A stretch of DNA of 64,000 nt, taken from NCBI RefSeq assembly GCF_900496965.1, contig NZ_UFQB01000031.1:1-64000 (forward strand). Direction: 5' to 3'. Source of the DNA: Achromobacter agilis. GTDB taxonomy: Bacteria; Pseudomonadota; Gammaproteobacteria; Burkholderiales; Burkholderiaceae_B. Under the pieces are notes generated by a model. That model did no database searches and was not told the origin of the DNA. It saw only the letters and a program-made list of their open reading frames with translations. Shown here one piece after another: positions 18,321-26,392 of this stretch (positions are counted from its first letter, which is position 1; each line of letters begins with the position of its first letter). A program made the translations under genes and the position numbers.

Positions 18321-19108
18321 CCCAGGACGCCTCCCAAGAAGAAGGCCAGCAGGAGACCTTCATCTCCCACCTGGTCGAGTTGCGCACCCGACTGCTGCGC
18401 GCCGTCGCCGCCGTGGTCGGTGTGTTCATCGTGCTATTCATCTACCCCGGCGCGTCGGCCATCTACGACGTGCTGGCCCAGCCCATGCTTGCCTCGCTGC
18501 CGGAAGGCACGCGCATGATCGCCACGGGCGTGATCACGCCCTTCATGGTGCCCGTCAAGGTCACAATGATGGCCGCGTTCATCGTGGCGCTGCCCGTGGT
18601 GCTGTACCAGGCCTGGGCGTTCGTGGCCCCGGGGCTGTACAAGCACGAAAAGCGCCTGGCGCTCCCGCTCATCGTTTCCAGCACCTTCCTGTTCATCGCG
18701 GGCATGGCGTTCTGCTATTTCGTGGTGTTCCGCACGGTATTCCATTTCATCGCCACGTTCGCGCCGCAGTCCATCACTCCGGCGCCGGACATCGAGGCCT
18801 ATCTCAGCTTCGTCATGACCATGTTCATGGCGTTCGGCATCACGTTCGAAGTGCCCGTGGCGGTGGTGCTGCTGGTGAAGATGGGCGTGGTCGAACTCTC
18901 CAAGCTGAAATCCGCGCGCGGCTACGTCGTGGTGGGCGCCTTCATCATCGCCGCCGTGGTCACGCCGCCCGACGTGGTCAGCCAGTTCATGCTGGCCGTG
19001 CCGCTGTGCCTGCTGTATGAGATCGGGCTGATCTGCGCCCGCATGGTCACGCCCAAGCCCGATGCGGCGGACGAGGCATCGTCAGGCTCCCTGACCGAAC
19101 GCCAGTAA
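18317..19108 (+). CDS. tatC: Twin-arginine translocase subunit TatC
   Basis: 263 residues with six membrane helices; starts at GTG overlapping tatB. Recognised from the N-terminal ETFISHLVELRTRLLRA motif, the Pro-containing LYQAWAFVAPGLYKHEKR loop, and the AFGITFEVPVAVVLLVKMG segment. TatC is the signal receptor. Ends the tat run just ahead of a strong terminator. Confidence 0.96.
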   Translation: MTQDASQEEGQQETFISHLVELRTRLLRAVAAVVGVFIVLFIYPGASAIYDVLAQPMLASLPEGTRMIATGVITPFMVPVKVTMMAAFIVALPVVLYQAWAFVAPGLYKHEKRLALPLIVSSTFLFIAGMAFCYFVVFRTVFHFIATFAPQSITPAPDIEAYLSFVMTMFMAFGITFEVPVAVVLLVKMGVVELSKLKSARGYVVVGAFIIAAVVTPPDVVSQFMLAVPLCLLYEIGLICARMVTPKPDAADEASSGSLTERQ

Positions 19109-19117
19109 CGATCCCGG

Positions 19118-19144
19118 ACGGTCCTGCCCCAAGCAGGACCGTTT
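19118..19144 (+). terminator. Terminator after tatC
   Basis: ACGGTCCTGC (19118-19127), loop CCCAA, GCAGGACCGT (19133-19142), then TTTCACGTT. Ten perfect base pairs nine bases after the tatC stop; the T-tract is weak but the stem is strong. Confidence 0.75.
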
Positions 19145-19158
19145 CACGTTGTGGGCCG

Positions 19159-19185
19159 ATGGCTGCAACCCTAAATTGCAGCCAT
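19159..19185 (+). promoter_or_regulatory. Palindrome over the start codon of the XRE regulator
   Basis: ATGGCTGCAA (19159-19168) and TTGCAGCCAT (19176-19185) are perfect inverted repeats, 10 bases each with a 7-base spacer; the right arm includes the AT of the start ATG at 19184. No Shine-Dalgarno sequence is visible in this interval. It fits an autoregulatory operator or an RNA hairpin that hides the start codon. Confidence 0.55.
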
Positions 19186-19549
19186 GTCACTCGCCCAACG
19201 CCTGCACACCCTGATGCGGTGGCGCGGCATCAAAAGCCAGAACCAGCTGGCGCGCATCTCCGGCGTGCCGCAATCCTGCATCCACCGGATCCTCACTCGC
19301 CAAGACCGCTATTCCCCGTCGCGGGCCACCTTGCTGCGGCTGGCCCGGGCGCTAGACACCAGCGTGCCCTGGCTGACCGACGGCGTGGGGCAGGCCGCAA
19401 TCGCCGCGCCATGCGGCGGCGCCGGCCAGCCCGACGATGCCGCCGACGGCTACTGCGCCGAAATTCACGCGCTGCTGCGCCAACAACCCGAAAGCACCAA
19501 AAAGACCGTGCTGCTGGCGGTCCGGCTGATGCTGAAAGGCACCGCCTAA
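19184..19549 (+). CDS. XRE-family helix-turn-helix regulator
   Basis: 121 residues. An N-terminal Cro/CI-type HTH covers about 6-66 (SLAQRLHTLMRWRGIKSQNQLARISGVPQSCIHRIL is the first two-thirds, then a TLLRLARALDTSVPWL helix). The C-terminal 50 residues hold a helix-forming stretch (EIHALLRQQPESTKKTVLLAVRLML) that could dimerise. Short, cytoplasmic and DNA-binding; target genes unknown. It lies alone between tatABC and a convergent protease gene and seems to have a palindromic operator on its own start. Confidence 0.82.
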   Translation: MSLAQRLHTLMRWRGIKSQNQLARISGVPQSCIHRILTRQDRYSPSRATLLRLARALDTSVPWLTDGVGQAAIAAPCGGAGQPDDAADGYCAEIHALLRQQPESTKKTVLLAVRLMLKGTA

Positions 19550-19572
19550 CCGTCATCCGGCAGGCACAGACC

Positions 19573-20733
19573 CTAGCGGGGCTTGCCCGGGCGCGTGCCC
19601 ACCACCACCGCCAGTTCCACCAGCTTGCCGCCGCGCAGGACGCTCAGCGTAGCGCGCTGGCCGGGCGGCAGCTGCGCAATCTCGGACAACAGATTGGTGG
19701 TGTCGACCATGCGCTTGCCGTTGACGGACTGCACGATGTCGCCCACTCTCAGGCCGCCTCGCGCAGCGGGCCCGTCGCGCATTACGCCGGCGATGATCAC
19801 GCCCGTCGTATTGCGGTCCAGTTCGAAGGCGCGGGCCAGTTCCGGCGTCACGTCCTGCGGCTCCACGCCCAGCCAGCCGCGCTTCACCCCGCCGGTCTTG
19901 ACGATCTCGTCCATGACCTTGCGCGCGATCTCGATGGGCGTGGCGAAACCGATGCCCATCGATCCGCCGGATTCCGAATAGATGGCGGTATTGATGCCGA
20001 CCAGGTTGCCTTCGGCGTCGATCAGCGCGCCGCCCGAATTGCCCGGATTGATCGCCGCGTCGGTCTGGATGAAGTGTTCGTAGGTATTCAGCCCCAGGCC
20101 GTTGCGGCCCAGCGCCGACACAATGCCCTGCGTCGTGGTCTGCCCCACGCCGAACGGATTGCCAATCGCCAGTACCACGTCGCCCACGCGCAGGCCGCGG
20201 TCGGGGGCCAGCGTGGCGGCCGGCAGGGCGCGCAAGGAGGCCAGCCGCAGCACCGCGAGATCGGTGTCCGGATCCGCGCCCACCACCTTGGCGGCATCGC
20301 GGCGGCCGTCGGACAGCGCGACCTCGATCGCGTCGGCGGCCTGCACCACGTGATAGTTGGTCAGCACATAGCCGTCCTGGTTCACGATCACGCCGGAGCC
20401 CAGGCTGGTCGACGCCTGGCGCCGCGTCACGCCCGGCACCTGGCCGAACAGCTGGCGCAGCACCGGATCGTCGGGCAGCGGGATCAGCGGCACGTTCACG
20501 TGCTTGGTGGTGTATACATTGACCACGGACGGCGCGGCGCGGGCCACGCCGTCGGCATACGACGCCACCCCCATCGCGCGCCCCGCGGGCGGCCTGGCCG
20601 CCGCCGTGGCGGCCTGCGGCCCCGCGGCCGGGCCCGCCAGCCGCAACAGATCCGGCCGCAGGGTAGTGACCACGAATAGAATACCCAGGCAGACCGTGAC
20701 GGCCTGAGCGAATATCAGCCAATATCGGCGCAT
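19573..20733 (-). CDS. Membrane-anchored DegS/HtrA-like serine protease
   Basis: 386 residues from the ATG at 20733. One N-terminal membrane helix (about 5-24, WLIFAQAVTVCLGILFVVTT), an Ala/Pro linker, a trypsin-like domain with the triad His128 (LTNYHVV), Asp158 (DTDLAVL) and Ser233 (NPGNSGGAL), then a single PDZ domain from about 285 (RGWLGVEPQ to GRRVGDIVQSVNG-like core). One PDZ and an anchor instead of a cleaved signal point to the DegS/AlgW class that senses misfolded outer-membrane proteins and starts the RpoE response; a DegQ-like role cannot be excluded. Neither rpoE nor rseA is nearby. Confidence 0.88.
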   Translation of the reverse strand: MRRYWLIFAQAVTVCLGILFVVTTLRPDLLRLAGPAAGPQAATAAARPPAGRAMGVASYADGVARAAPSVVNVYTTKHVNVPLIPLPDDPVLRQLFGQVPGVTRRQASTSLGSGVIVNQDGYVLTNYHVVQAADAIEVALSDGRRDAAKVVGADPDTDLAVLRLASLRALPAATLAPDRGLRVGDVVLAIGNPFGVGQTTTQGIVSALGRNGLGLNTYEHFIQTDAAINPGNSGGALIDAEGNLVGINTAIYSESGGSMGIGFATPIEIARKVMDEIVKTGGVKRGWLGVEPQDVTPELARAFELDRNTTGVIIAGVMRDGPAARGGLRVGDIVQSVNGKRMVDTTNLLSEIAQLPPGQRATLSVLRGGKLVELAVVVGTRPGKPR

Positions 20734-20752
20734 GTTTCTGATAGGACAAGCA

Positions 20753-21529
20753 ATGAGTAAAGTCGACGCCCACGTCCTGGCCAACTGGCTGGACGATACC
20801 CTGCAAACCGCACGCTTCAAGGACTATTGCCCCAACGGGCTGCAGGTGGAAGGCCGATCCGAAATTGGACACATTATCGCCGGAGTCACGGCCAGCGAAG
20901 CGTTGCTGCGTGTGGCGGTCGAACGCGGCGCGGATGCGGTGCTGGTGCATCACGGCTGGCTCTGGCGCAACGAAGACCGCCGCGTGATCGGCACGCGGCG
21001 CGCGCGCATGGCCCTGGCCCTCAAGAACGACCTGAATCTTTACGCCTACCACCTGCCCCTGGACGCGCACCCCGCGCTGGGCAACAACGTGCAGCTGGCG
21101 CGCGTGCTGGGCCTGGCTCCCGCGCTGCGCGATGACGGCTCGCCGCAAACCTGCGGGCCCGACAACCTGGTCTGGCTGGGCGAGGCGCCGGACTTGAAAA
21201 CGCTGGGCCAGCTGGGCGAGCGCGTCGCCGAGCGCCTGGGCCGGCAGCCGCTGGTCGTGGGCGACCCCGACCAGCCGCTGGCGCGGGTCGCCTGGTGTAC
21301 CGGCGGCGCCCAAGGCATGATTGCCGATGCCGCGGACGCGGGCGCCAGCGCCTACATCACGGGCGAAGTGTCCGAATCCACGGTGCACCTGGCGCGCGAA
21401 ACCGGCGTGGGCTTCATCGCCGCGGGCCACCACGCCACGGAACGCTACGGCGTCCAGGCGCTGGGCCAGGCCGTGGCGGAGCGCTTCGGCATTACGGTCG
21501 AATTCGTGGACATCGACAACCCGGCCTGA
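20753..21529 (+). CDS. NIF3-like dinuclear metal-binding protein (YbgI family)
   Basis: 258 residues from the ATG at 20753, preceded by AGGA six bases away; another in-frame ATG at 20732 overlaps the start of the divergent protease. Metal-site features: VLVHHGWLW near residue 66, the AYHLPLDAHP segment, and the C-terminal GHHATERYG. The family forms hexameric toroids; a GTP cyclohydrolase-like link has been suggested in E. coli but the role is not settled. Start codons of this gene and the divergent protease are only 19 bases apart, so each promoter must lie inside the other gene. Confidence 0.9.
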   Translation: MSKVDAHVLANWLDDTLQTARFKDYCPNGLQVEGRSEIGHIIAGVTASEALLRVAVERGADAVLVHHGWLWRNEDRRVIGTRRARMALALKNDLNLYAYHLPLDAHPALGNNVQLARVLGLAPALRDDGSPQTCGPDNLVWLGEAPDLKTLGQLGERVAERLGRQPLVVGDPDQPLARVAWCTGGAQGMIADAADAGASAYITGEVSESTVHLARETGVGFIAAGHHATERYGVQALGQAVAERFGITVEFVDIDNPA

Positions 21530-21561
21530 TCCCGTCCCGCACGTTCCATCGACACGCCAGA

Positions 21562-21584
21562 AAAAGCGCCCCCGGGGCGCTTTT
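21562..21584. terminator. Bidirectional terminator after the NIF3-like gene
   Basis: AAAAGCGCCCC (21562-21572) and GGGGCGCTTTT (21574-21584) are perfect complements around a C, so the RNA closes on a small CCCGG-type loop and ends in T4. Confidence 0.8.
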
Positions 21585-21724
21585 GTCATTTCATCGGCAC
21601 CCGCGCCGGCCTTCCGCGGCCGGCAGGCGCGCGCGCGCCGCTGCGCGTCGCATCCGGTCAATCGGGGTTCTCTCCCTGTCAACTCCGGTGGCGCCACCCC
21701 GCCCTAGCATTCCATGCAGCAGCT

Positions 21725-21753
21725 CCCGGTCCGGCTTTTCCGGCCGGGTTTTT
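21725..21753 (+). terminator. Second terminator-like hairpin, close to the GST start
   Basis: CCCGG-T-CCGG (21725-21734), loop CTTTT, CCGGCCGGG (21740-21748), then TTTTT. One bulged T in the stem. The T-run ends only 19 bases before the GST start codon, leaving almost no room for a separate promoter downstream, so it may act on the GST message itself. Confidence 0.5.
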
Positions 21754-21772
21754 CTCACCCGGGCTACACAGA

Positions 21773-22399
21773 ATGCTGACACTCTACGACCACCCACGCT
21801 CCGGCAACTGCTACAAGGTCCGGCTCTTTCTCGCACTCATCGGCCAGGACTATCAAAGCTGCTTTGTCGACGTCCTGGCGCGCAAGAACCAGACCGAGGC
21901 GTTCGAGCGCATCAGCGCGTTCCAGCAAGTTCCCGCGCTCGTCGACGGCGGCCTCTCCATCTGGGACAGCCACGCCATCCTGCTCCATCTCGCCCACCAG
22001 TACGCCCCTCAATGGCTGGCGCCGCCGCCTCGGCTCGGCGCCATGCACGCCTGGATCTCGGTATCCGCCAACGAAATCGCAAACAGCCTGCAGCCGCTCC
22101 GGCTGACGCACGTGGTCGGCAACGCCGAGGCGGCGCACCACCTGGGCGTCAGCGAATCGCTGCTGGACGTGCCCGGCATGGAACGCCGCACGGCGCGCGT
22201 CCTGGGCCGCATGGACAAGCGCCTGGCGCAAACCCGCTGGCTCGCTGGCGGCGACGTGCCAACCGTGGCCGACATCGCCTGCTACGGCTACGCCGCGCTG
22301 GCCGAGGAGGCCGCCATCGACATCACGGCCTATCCGGCCCTTGCCGCATGGCGCCAGCGCATTCAGCAGCTGCCCGGATACGTCCCGCCGGGCTCATAG
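21773..22399 (+). CDS. Glutathione S-transferase family protein
   Basis: 208 residues. N-terminal thioredoxin-like domain opens MLTLYDHPRSGNCYKVRLFLAL with Ser/Cys at the usual glutathione-activating position, carries the cis-Pro in FQQVPALVDGG and the SHAILLHLA segment; the all-alpha C-terminal domain holds GGDVPTVADIACYGY with its capping Asp. Likely a detoxification or ring-cleavage-associated GST. Lies 45 bases upstream of an MFS carrier and may be transcribed with it. Confidence 0.88.
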   Translation: MLTLYDHPRSGNCYKVRLFLALIGQDYQSCFVDVLARKNQTEAFERISAFQQVPALVDGGLSIWDSHAILLHLAHQYAPQWLAPPPRLGAMHAWISVSANEIANSLQPLRLTHVVGNAEAAHHLGVSESLLDVPGMERRTARVLGRMDKRLAQTRWLAGGDVPTVADIACYGYAALAEEAAIDITAYPALAAWRQRIQQLPGYVPPGS

Positions 22400-22444
22400 A
22401 TCGCACGCCCCACAAAAACCAATAAACCGCCAAGAGGAAACAAC

Positions 22445-23776
22445 ATGGACGCCATTCAGACCGCACAACCGCTGTCCCGACCACACAAGAAGCCGAACCT
22501 GTTTCGAATCGCCGTCGCCACGGTGGTCGGCACCGCCGTGGAAGCTTTCGACTTCCTCGCCTACGGGACGGCCGCTGCGCTGGTATTCAACAAACTGTTC
22601 TTCCCGCAATTCGACCCGGTCACAGGAACGCTCGCGGCCTTCGGCGCCTTTGCCAGCGGCATGCTTGCCCGACCCATCGGCGGCATCATCTTCGGCCACT
22701 TCGGCGACCGCATCGGACGCAAGTCGATGCTGACGCTGAGCCTGCTGCTGATGGGCATATGCACCGTGCTGATCGGGCTGTTGCCGACCTACGAACAGAT
22801 CGGCATTTCCGCGGCGGTGTTGCTGGTCGTGCTGCGGATTGGGCAAGGCCTTTCGTTCGGCGGAGAAATGGGCGGCGCCATGCTGATGGCGGTGGAGCAT
22901 GCGCCGCCGAAATGGAAGGCATTTTTCGGCAGCCTGCCGCTGGTGGGCGCGCCGTTGGGCATCCTGCTGTCGGTGGGCTCTTTCGCGCTGGTAACGCGCC
23001 TGCCCGAGGCCGATTTCCTTTCCTGGGGCTGGCGCCTGCCCTTCGTCGCAAGCGCCGTGCTCATCGTCGTGGGCCTGTTCATCCGCCACGGCATCGACGA
23101 ATCGCCCGAGTTCGAGCAGGTCAAGCGCGAGAAGGCCCTGGCCCGGCAGCCGCTCGAGGAAAAAATGCCGCTGGGTGAACTCCTGCGCACGCATGGCAAG
23201 TCCCTCATCCTGTGCATCGGCTGCAAGATCGCCGAGGTAACCCTCATCTACACCTTCCTCGTGTTCTCGGTGTCTTATGCCGTGTCGAAGCTGGGATTCA
23301 GCCGGACCGACGCACTGCATGCCTTGCTGTATGGCGCCGGCGTGCTGATGTTCACCATCCCGCTCTTCGGCGTGCTGGCCGACCGCATCGGGGCGCGCCG
23401 AGTCTGTGGCTGGGGCGGGATGTTCCTGGGCGTCATGGCCATCCCGATCTTTCTTGCCGTGGGCAGCGGCTCGCTCGTGGCCTACAGCATTGCCGTCTTC
23501 ATCGCCATGGCGTTCAACTACGCGATCATGATCGCGCCCCAGTCGAACCTCTACAGCGTCCAGTTCCCCGCGGAACTGCGCTATTCCGGGCTGTCCATCG
23601 GCGTGCAATTCTCCGCCGCCATCGGCGGCGGCCTGGCGCCTCTTATCTCGGCCACGCTGGTCCAGAAGTTCGACAGCATCCTTCCTGTCGGCATCTACCT
23701 GGCGTTCCTCGGCGTCGTCGCCGGCACCTCGGCCTTCCTCATGAAACCGACGCCGCAGGACGCGCGCCGCGGCTGA
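22445..23776 (+). CDS. MFS transporter, metabolite:H+ symporter (MHS) family
   Basis: 443 residues, 12 membrane helices. MHS marks: the N-terminal VGTAVEAFDFLAYG segment, the loop GHFGDRIGRKSML between helices 2 and 3, RIGQGLSFGGEMGGAMLM, and a charged central loop near residue 225-250. Such carriers take up small organic acids, betaines or aromatic acids with protons. A class II aldolase and an AraC regulator lie next to it, suggesting a small catabolic cluster. An AGAGGAAACA ribosome site precedes the ATG. It converges on the AraC gene, 17 bases from stop to stop. Confidence 0.87.
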   Translation: MDAIQTAQPLSRPHKKPNLFRIAVATVVGTAVEAFDFLAYGTAAALVFNKLFFPQFDPVTGTLAAFGAFASGMLARPIGGIIFGHFGDRIGRKSMLTLSLLLMGICTVLIGLLPTYEQIGISAAVLLVVLRIGQGLSFGGEMGGAMLMAVEHAPPKWKAFFGSLPLVGAPLGILLSVGSFALVTRLPEADFLSWGWRLPFVASAVLIVVGLFIRHGIDESPEFEQVKREKALARQPLEEKMPLGELLRTHGKSLILCIGCKIAEVTLIYTFLVFSVSYAVSKLGFSRTDALHALLYGAGVLMFTIPLFGVLADRIGARRVCGWGGMFLGVMAIPIFLAVGSGSLVAYSIAVFIAMAFNYAIMIAPQSNLYSVQFPAELRYSGLSIGVQFSAAIGGGLAPLISATLVQKFDSILPVGIYLAFLGVVAGTSAFLMKPTPQDARRG

Positions 23777-23793
23777 CGCGCCGAAGCAAGCGC

Positions 23794-24822
23794 CTACGCG
23801 GGGCCGCCGCCGGTTCGGGCGGCCTTGCGGTACAGGGCGGGCGGCATCCCGAAGCGCTCATGGAAGCGGCGAATGAAATGGCTCGTGTGCTGGAAACCGC
23901 AAGAGACGGCGATTTCCTTGACCTCGACGTGCCACCGCCTCGGATCCTCCAGCGCTTCCTTGGCCAGCTGCAGGCGGCGTTCGCGCACGTAGCGGGTGTA
24001 TTGCAGCGCGCGCGCCTTGAAAAGCCGGTGCACCCAGCGAGGGGAAACGCGCAGAACGTCCGCCACGGCCTGGACCGAAAGCTCCGGATCGGTGATGTGG
24101 GCCTCAATGTAGCTGGCCAGTATCTGCCAGTTATCCGCCGGCACCCGCGCGACGCTGGGAATCTTCTCGAGCGCCTGACTGGTGTAGATCGAGGCGAGCA
24201 GGGCAAGCAGCGCCTGCTCCGCAAACAACGACGACGTAGGGTTGGATTCCGCCTTGTCGAAGAACACGTGATGCAAGCAACGGTGGGCGGTCTGCACCAT
24301 CGGCAGGCTCGCCACCGCGCGTTGCGCGGTGAACTGCGACATCGCAAGGCTGTGCGCGCCCAACAGGCGCGACAGCGGCCCCTTGACCACCACCAGGCGT
24401 GAATCGGTAAGCATGTGGATCTCGGAGGGCAGCGCGGTCGTGCGAAAGATGATGTCGCCGGGCTCCAGCAGCAGCGTGGCCTCGTTCTGCACGATGACGC
24501 CGTGCCCCGCAATCACGAAGCTCGCCAGGAACTCGGCGTGCTGCAGATCGGCGGCGTGCTCCGCGCGGTGATTCACGCAAATCGGCGTGGCCTCCAGGCT
24601 CACCACCAGCCCGCCCGCGCGCAGCCGGCAGGCCTGCAGCTGCAACCTCGGCTGCTCTGTCAGCGCCCGGAATTCCCCCGGCAGGATCAGCTTGTCCAGC
24701 TCACGCTGGTACCCGGAAATCTCCTGCGCATAGAAGGGACGGAACTGGGGCGCGAAATTGAGATCCACCTCGGACAAGGCGGGCCGGGCTGCTTGGTTCA
24801 TCGTCTGGCTGGCACGTTGCAT
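23794..24822 (-). CDS. AraC-family transcriptional regulator (cupin-type)
   Basis: About 342 residues from the ATG at 24822; in-frame ATGs at 24885 and 24900 and one at 24801 leave the start uncertain by up to 26 residues. The C-terminal third has two HTH motifs of the AraC type: WQILASYIEAHITDPELSVQAVA, RVSPRWVHRLFKA and EIAVSCGFQHTSHFIRRFHERFGMPP. The N-terminal half is an AraC_binding_2-like sensor domain with an ILPGEFRALTEQ start. Divergent from the class II aldolase and convergent with the MFS gene, so it probably controls one or both. Confidence 0.88.
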   Translation of the reverse strand: MQRASQTMNQAARPALSEVDLNFAPQFRPFYAQEISGYQRELDKLILPGEFRALTEQPRLQLQACRLRAGGLVVSLEATPICVNHRAEHAADLQHAEFLASFVIAGHGVIVQNEATLLLEPGDIIFRTTALPSEIHMLTDSRLVVVKGPLSRLLGAHSLAMSQFTAQRAVASLPMVQTAHRCLHHVFFDKAESNPTSSLFAEQALLALLASIYTSQALEKIPSVARVPADNWQILASYIEAHITDPELSVQAVADVLRVSPRWVHRLFKARALQYTRYVRERRLQLAKEALEDPRRWHVEVKEIAVSCGFQHTSHFIRRFHERFGMPPALYRKAARTGGGPA

Positions 24823-24914
24823 GGCTCGGCTCACTCTATCAGCCCGGCCGGCGGCGGCCGCGCGGCGCCCGGGTTCCTGTCGCATTGAGTCAACCCGCAT
24901 TCGTGATCGGTCAA

Positions 24915-24942
24915 TTGCGGCAAGCGCAGGCGGGCGTGTAAT
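24915..24942 (+). promoter_or_regulatory. Candidate promoter of the class II aldolase
   Basis: TTGCGG (24915-24920), 16-base spacer, TGTAAT (24937-24942), about 27 bases before the ATG, with a strong AAGGAG ribosome site at 24957-24962. Consensus-based. Confidence 0.4.
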
Positions 24943-24968
24943 GGAGCCATTATCCCCAAGGAGACCCC

Positions 24969-25730
24969 ATGCTAGACAAACAAGCCCATTCCGACGCCTT
25001 TTTTGCGCGCTCCGCGAACAAGCTCGACTTCGGGAGCTGGGGCGAGAAGGAAAAGGTGGCTTTGAGCTGCCGCATTCTCGCTAGCGAAGGCCATTCGGAA
25101 ACCCTGGCGGGCCAGATCACCGTACGCAACGCCGACGGCACGTTTCTCACGACGCCGATGGCCCATGCGTTCGACGAAATAGCGCCCGGCTCCGTCATCC
25201 GCATCAATGAAGACATGGAAGTGCTCGAGGGCCCGGGCACGCCCAACCCTGCCGTGCGCTTCCATTTCTGGGTGTACCGCCACCGCCCCGACGTGCAGTG
25301 CATCATCCACACGCACCCGCCCTATGTGTCCACCCTGTCGATGACGGGCAAGCCGCTGGTCGTTGCGCACATGGACGCGACCCCGTTCCACAACGACTGT
25401 GCGCATTTGAAGGAATGGCCCGGCCTTCCTATCGCCGACCAGGAAGGTGAAATCATCTCGGGGGCACTGGGCGACAAGCGGTGCATCCTGCTGGCGAACC
25501 ACGGATTCCTGGCCGCCGGGGCTTCGGTGGAGGAGGCGCTGTACCTGTCGGTGCTCATGGAGCGCGCGGCCCGCAATCAGCTGCTGGCCGCCGCGGCATA
25601 CGGGGAAGTGACGCCTGTCGATAATGAGCTGGCCGCGGAATCCCATGATTTTCTGCTCAAGCCGAGCATCGTCCGCGCCAGTTTTGCCATGTTTGCGCGC
25701 CGCGTGGAGCGGCAAATGGCTGCCGGGTAG
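24969..25730 (+). CDS. Class II aldolase/adducin family protein
   Basis: 253 residues. Zn-binding pattern of the family seen: IIHTHPPYVS near residue 115 and LLANHGFLAAG near 175, with HMDATPFHNDCAH between. Members include L-fuculose-phosphate aldolase and several decarboxylase-like enzymes; the usual third His region supports a metal enzyme, but the substrate is not evident. Strong AAGGAG site seven bases before ATG. Divergent from the AraC regulator. Confidence 0.87.
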   Translation: MLDKQAHSDAFFARSANKLDFGSWGEKEKVALSCRILASEGHSETLAGQITVRNADGTFLTTPMAHAFDEIAPGSVIRINEDMEVLEGPGTPNPAVRFHFWVYRHRPDVQCIIHTHPPYVSTLSMTGKPLVVAHMDATPFHNDCAHLKEWPGLPIADQEGEIISGALGDKRCILLANHGFLAAGASVEEALYLSVLMERAARNQLLAAAAYGEVTPVDNELAAESHDFLLKPSIVRASFAMFARRVERQMAAG

Positions 25731-25750
25731 GCACCCGGGCCCTGCCAATC

Positions 25751-25805
25751 CGGGATCAAACCGGCCCACGGCGGGCGCGGCCGGCTCGATCCCGCGTGTT
25801 TCTGG
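25751..25805. terminator. Hairpin between the convergent aldolase and mscL genes
   Basis: CGGGATC (25751-25757) with GATCCCG (25788-25794) outside, CCGGCC (25761-25766) with GGCCGG (25779-25784) inside, followed by GTGTTTCTGGTTAC. Likely a shared terminator, though the T-tract is broken. Confidence 0.5.
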
Positions 25806-26252
25806 TTACTTTTTGAGCAGATCGCGGATTTCGCGCAACAGCGCGACGTCCTCGGGCGTCGCGGCGGGCGCGGCCGGCGCTTCCTCGGCCTTGGTACGGG
25901 CCTTGTAGATGGCCTTGACCATCCAGAAGATCACGAAGGCCAGCAACACGAAGTTGATGATGATCGTGACGAAGTTCCCCCACGCGAAGACATTGGCCCC
26001 CGCTTTGGTGAGTTCGGCGTAGGTCATCGGCCCGCTATAGCCGTCCGGCATCGACAGAACCAGGAACTTGTTGGAAAAATCGACCGAACCGCCAAGCACG
26101 AAATTGACCAGCGGCATGACGATGTCCTTGACCAGCGAATCAACGATTCTGCCGAACGCCGCGCCGATAATGACACCGACCGCCAGGTCCACCGCGTTGC
26201 CTTTTACAGCGAAATCTCGAAATTCTTTGACGAAACCAGTCGCTTTGCTCAT
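25806..26252 (-). CDS. mscL: Large-conductance mechanosensitive channel MscL
   Basis: 148 residues, two membrane helices. The N-terminal [41 protein letters not shown] pore helix is near identical to known MscL; the second helix is [23 protein letters not shown], and the C-terminal bundle ends [10 protein letters not shown]. Homopentameric safety valve in the inner membrane that opens under hypo-osmotic shock. Divergent from petA, with about 140 bases between them. Confidence 0.96.
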   Translation of the reverse strand: MSKATGFVKEFRDFAVKGNAVDLAVGVIIGAAFGRIVDSLVKDIVMPLVNFVLGGSVDFSNKFLVLSMPDGYSGPMTYAELTKAGANVFAWGNFVTIIINFVLLAFVIFWMVKAIYKARTKAEEAPAAPAATPEDVALLREIRDLLKK

Positions 26253-26294
26253 AAAAGCACTCCCTTCGTGATACGCCCCCCAATGGGCTGGCGC

Positions 26295-26300
26295 TATAAT
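26295..26300 (+). promoter_or_regulatory. Candidate -10 box of petABC
   Basis: TATAAT at 26295-26300, about 93 bases ahead of petA. No convincing -35 is placed 16-18 bases upstream, so only the -10 is suggested. Confidence 0.35.
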
Positions 26301-26392
26301 ACGCGGTTGCTATGTTGTTACATATTCCCGCGAAGCCGATGCCGCAGAAGTGATGCTACTCGTAGAGCGGGCGCATCAACAAGGATAGGAAG

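Noticed and set aside
19159..20679. A 506-codon plus-strand frame starting at the ATG in the left arm of the XRE dyad
   Set aside because: It overlaps the XRE gene out of phase and is antisense to the DegS-like protease; no family match.
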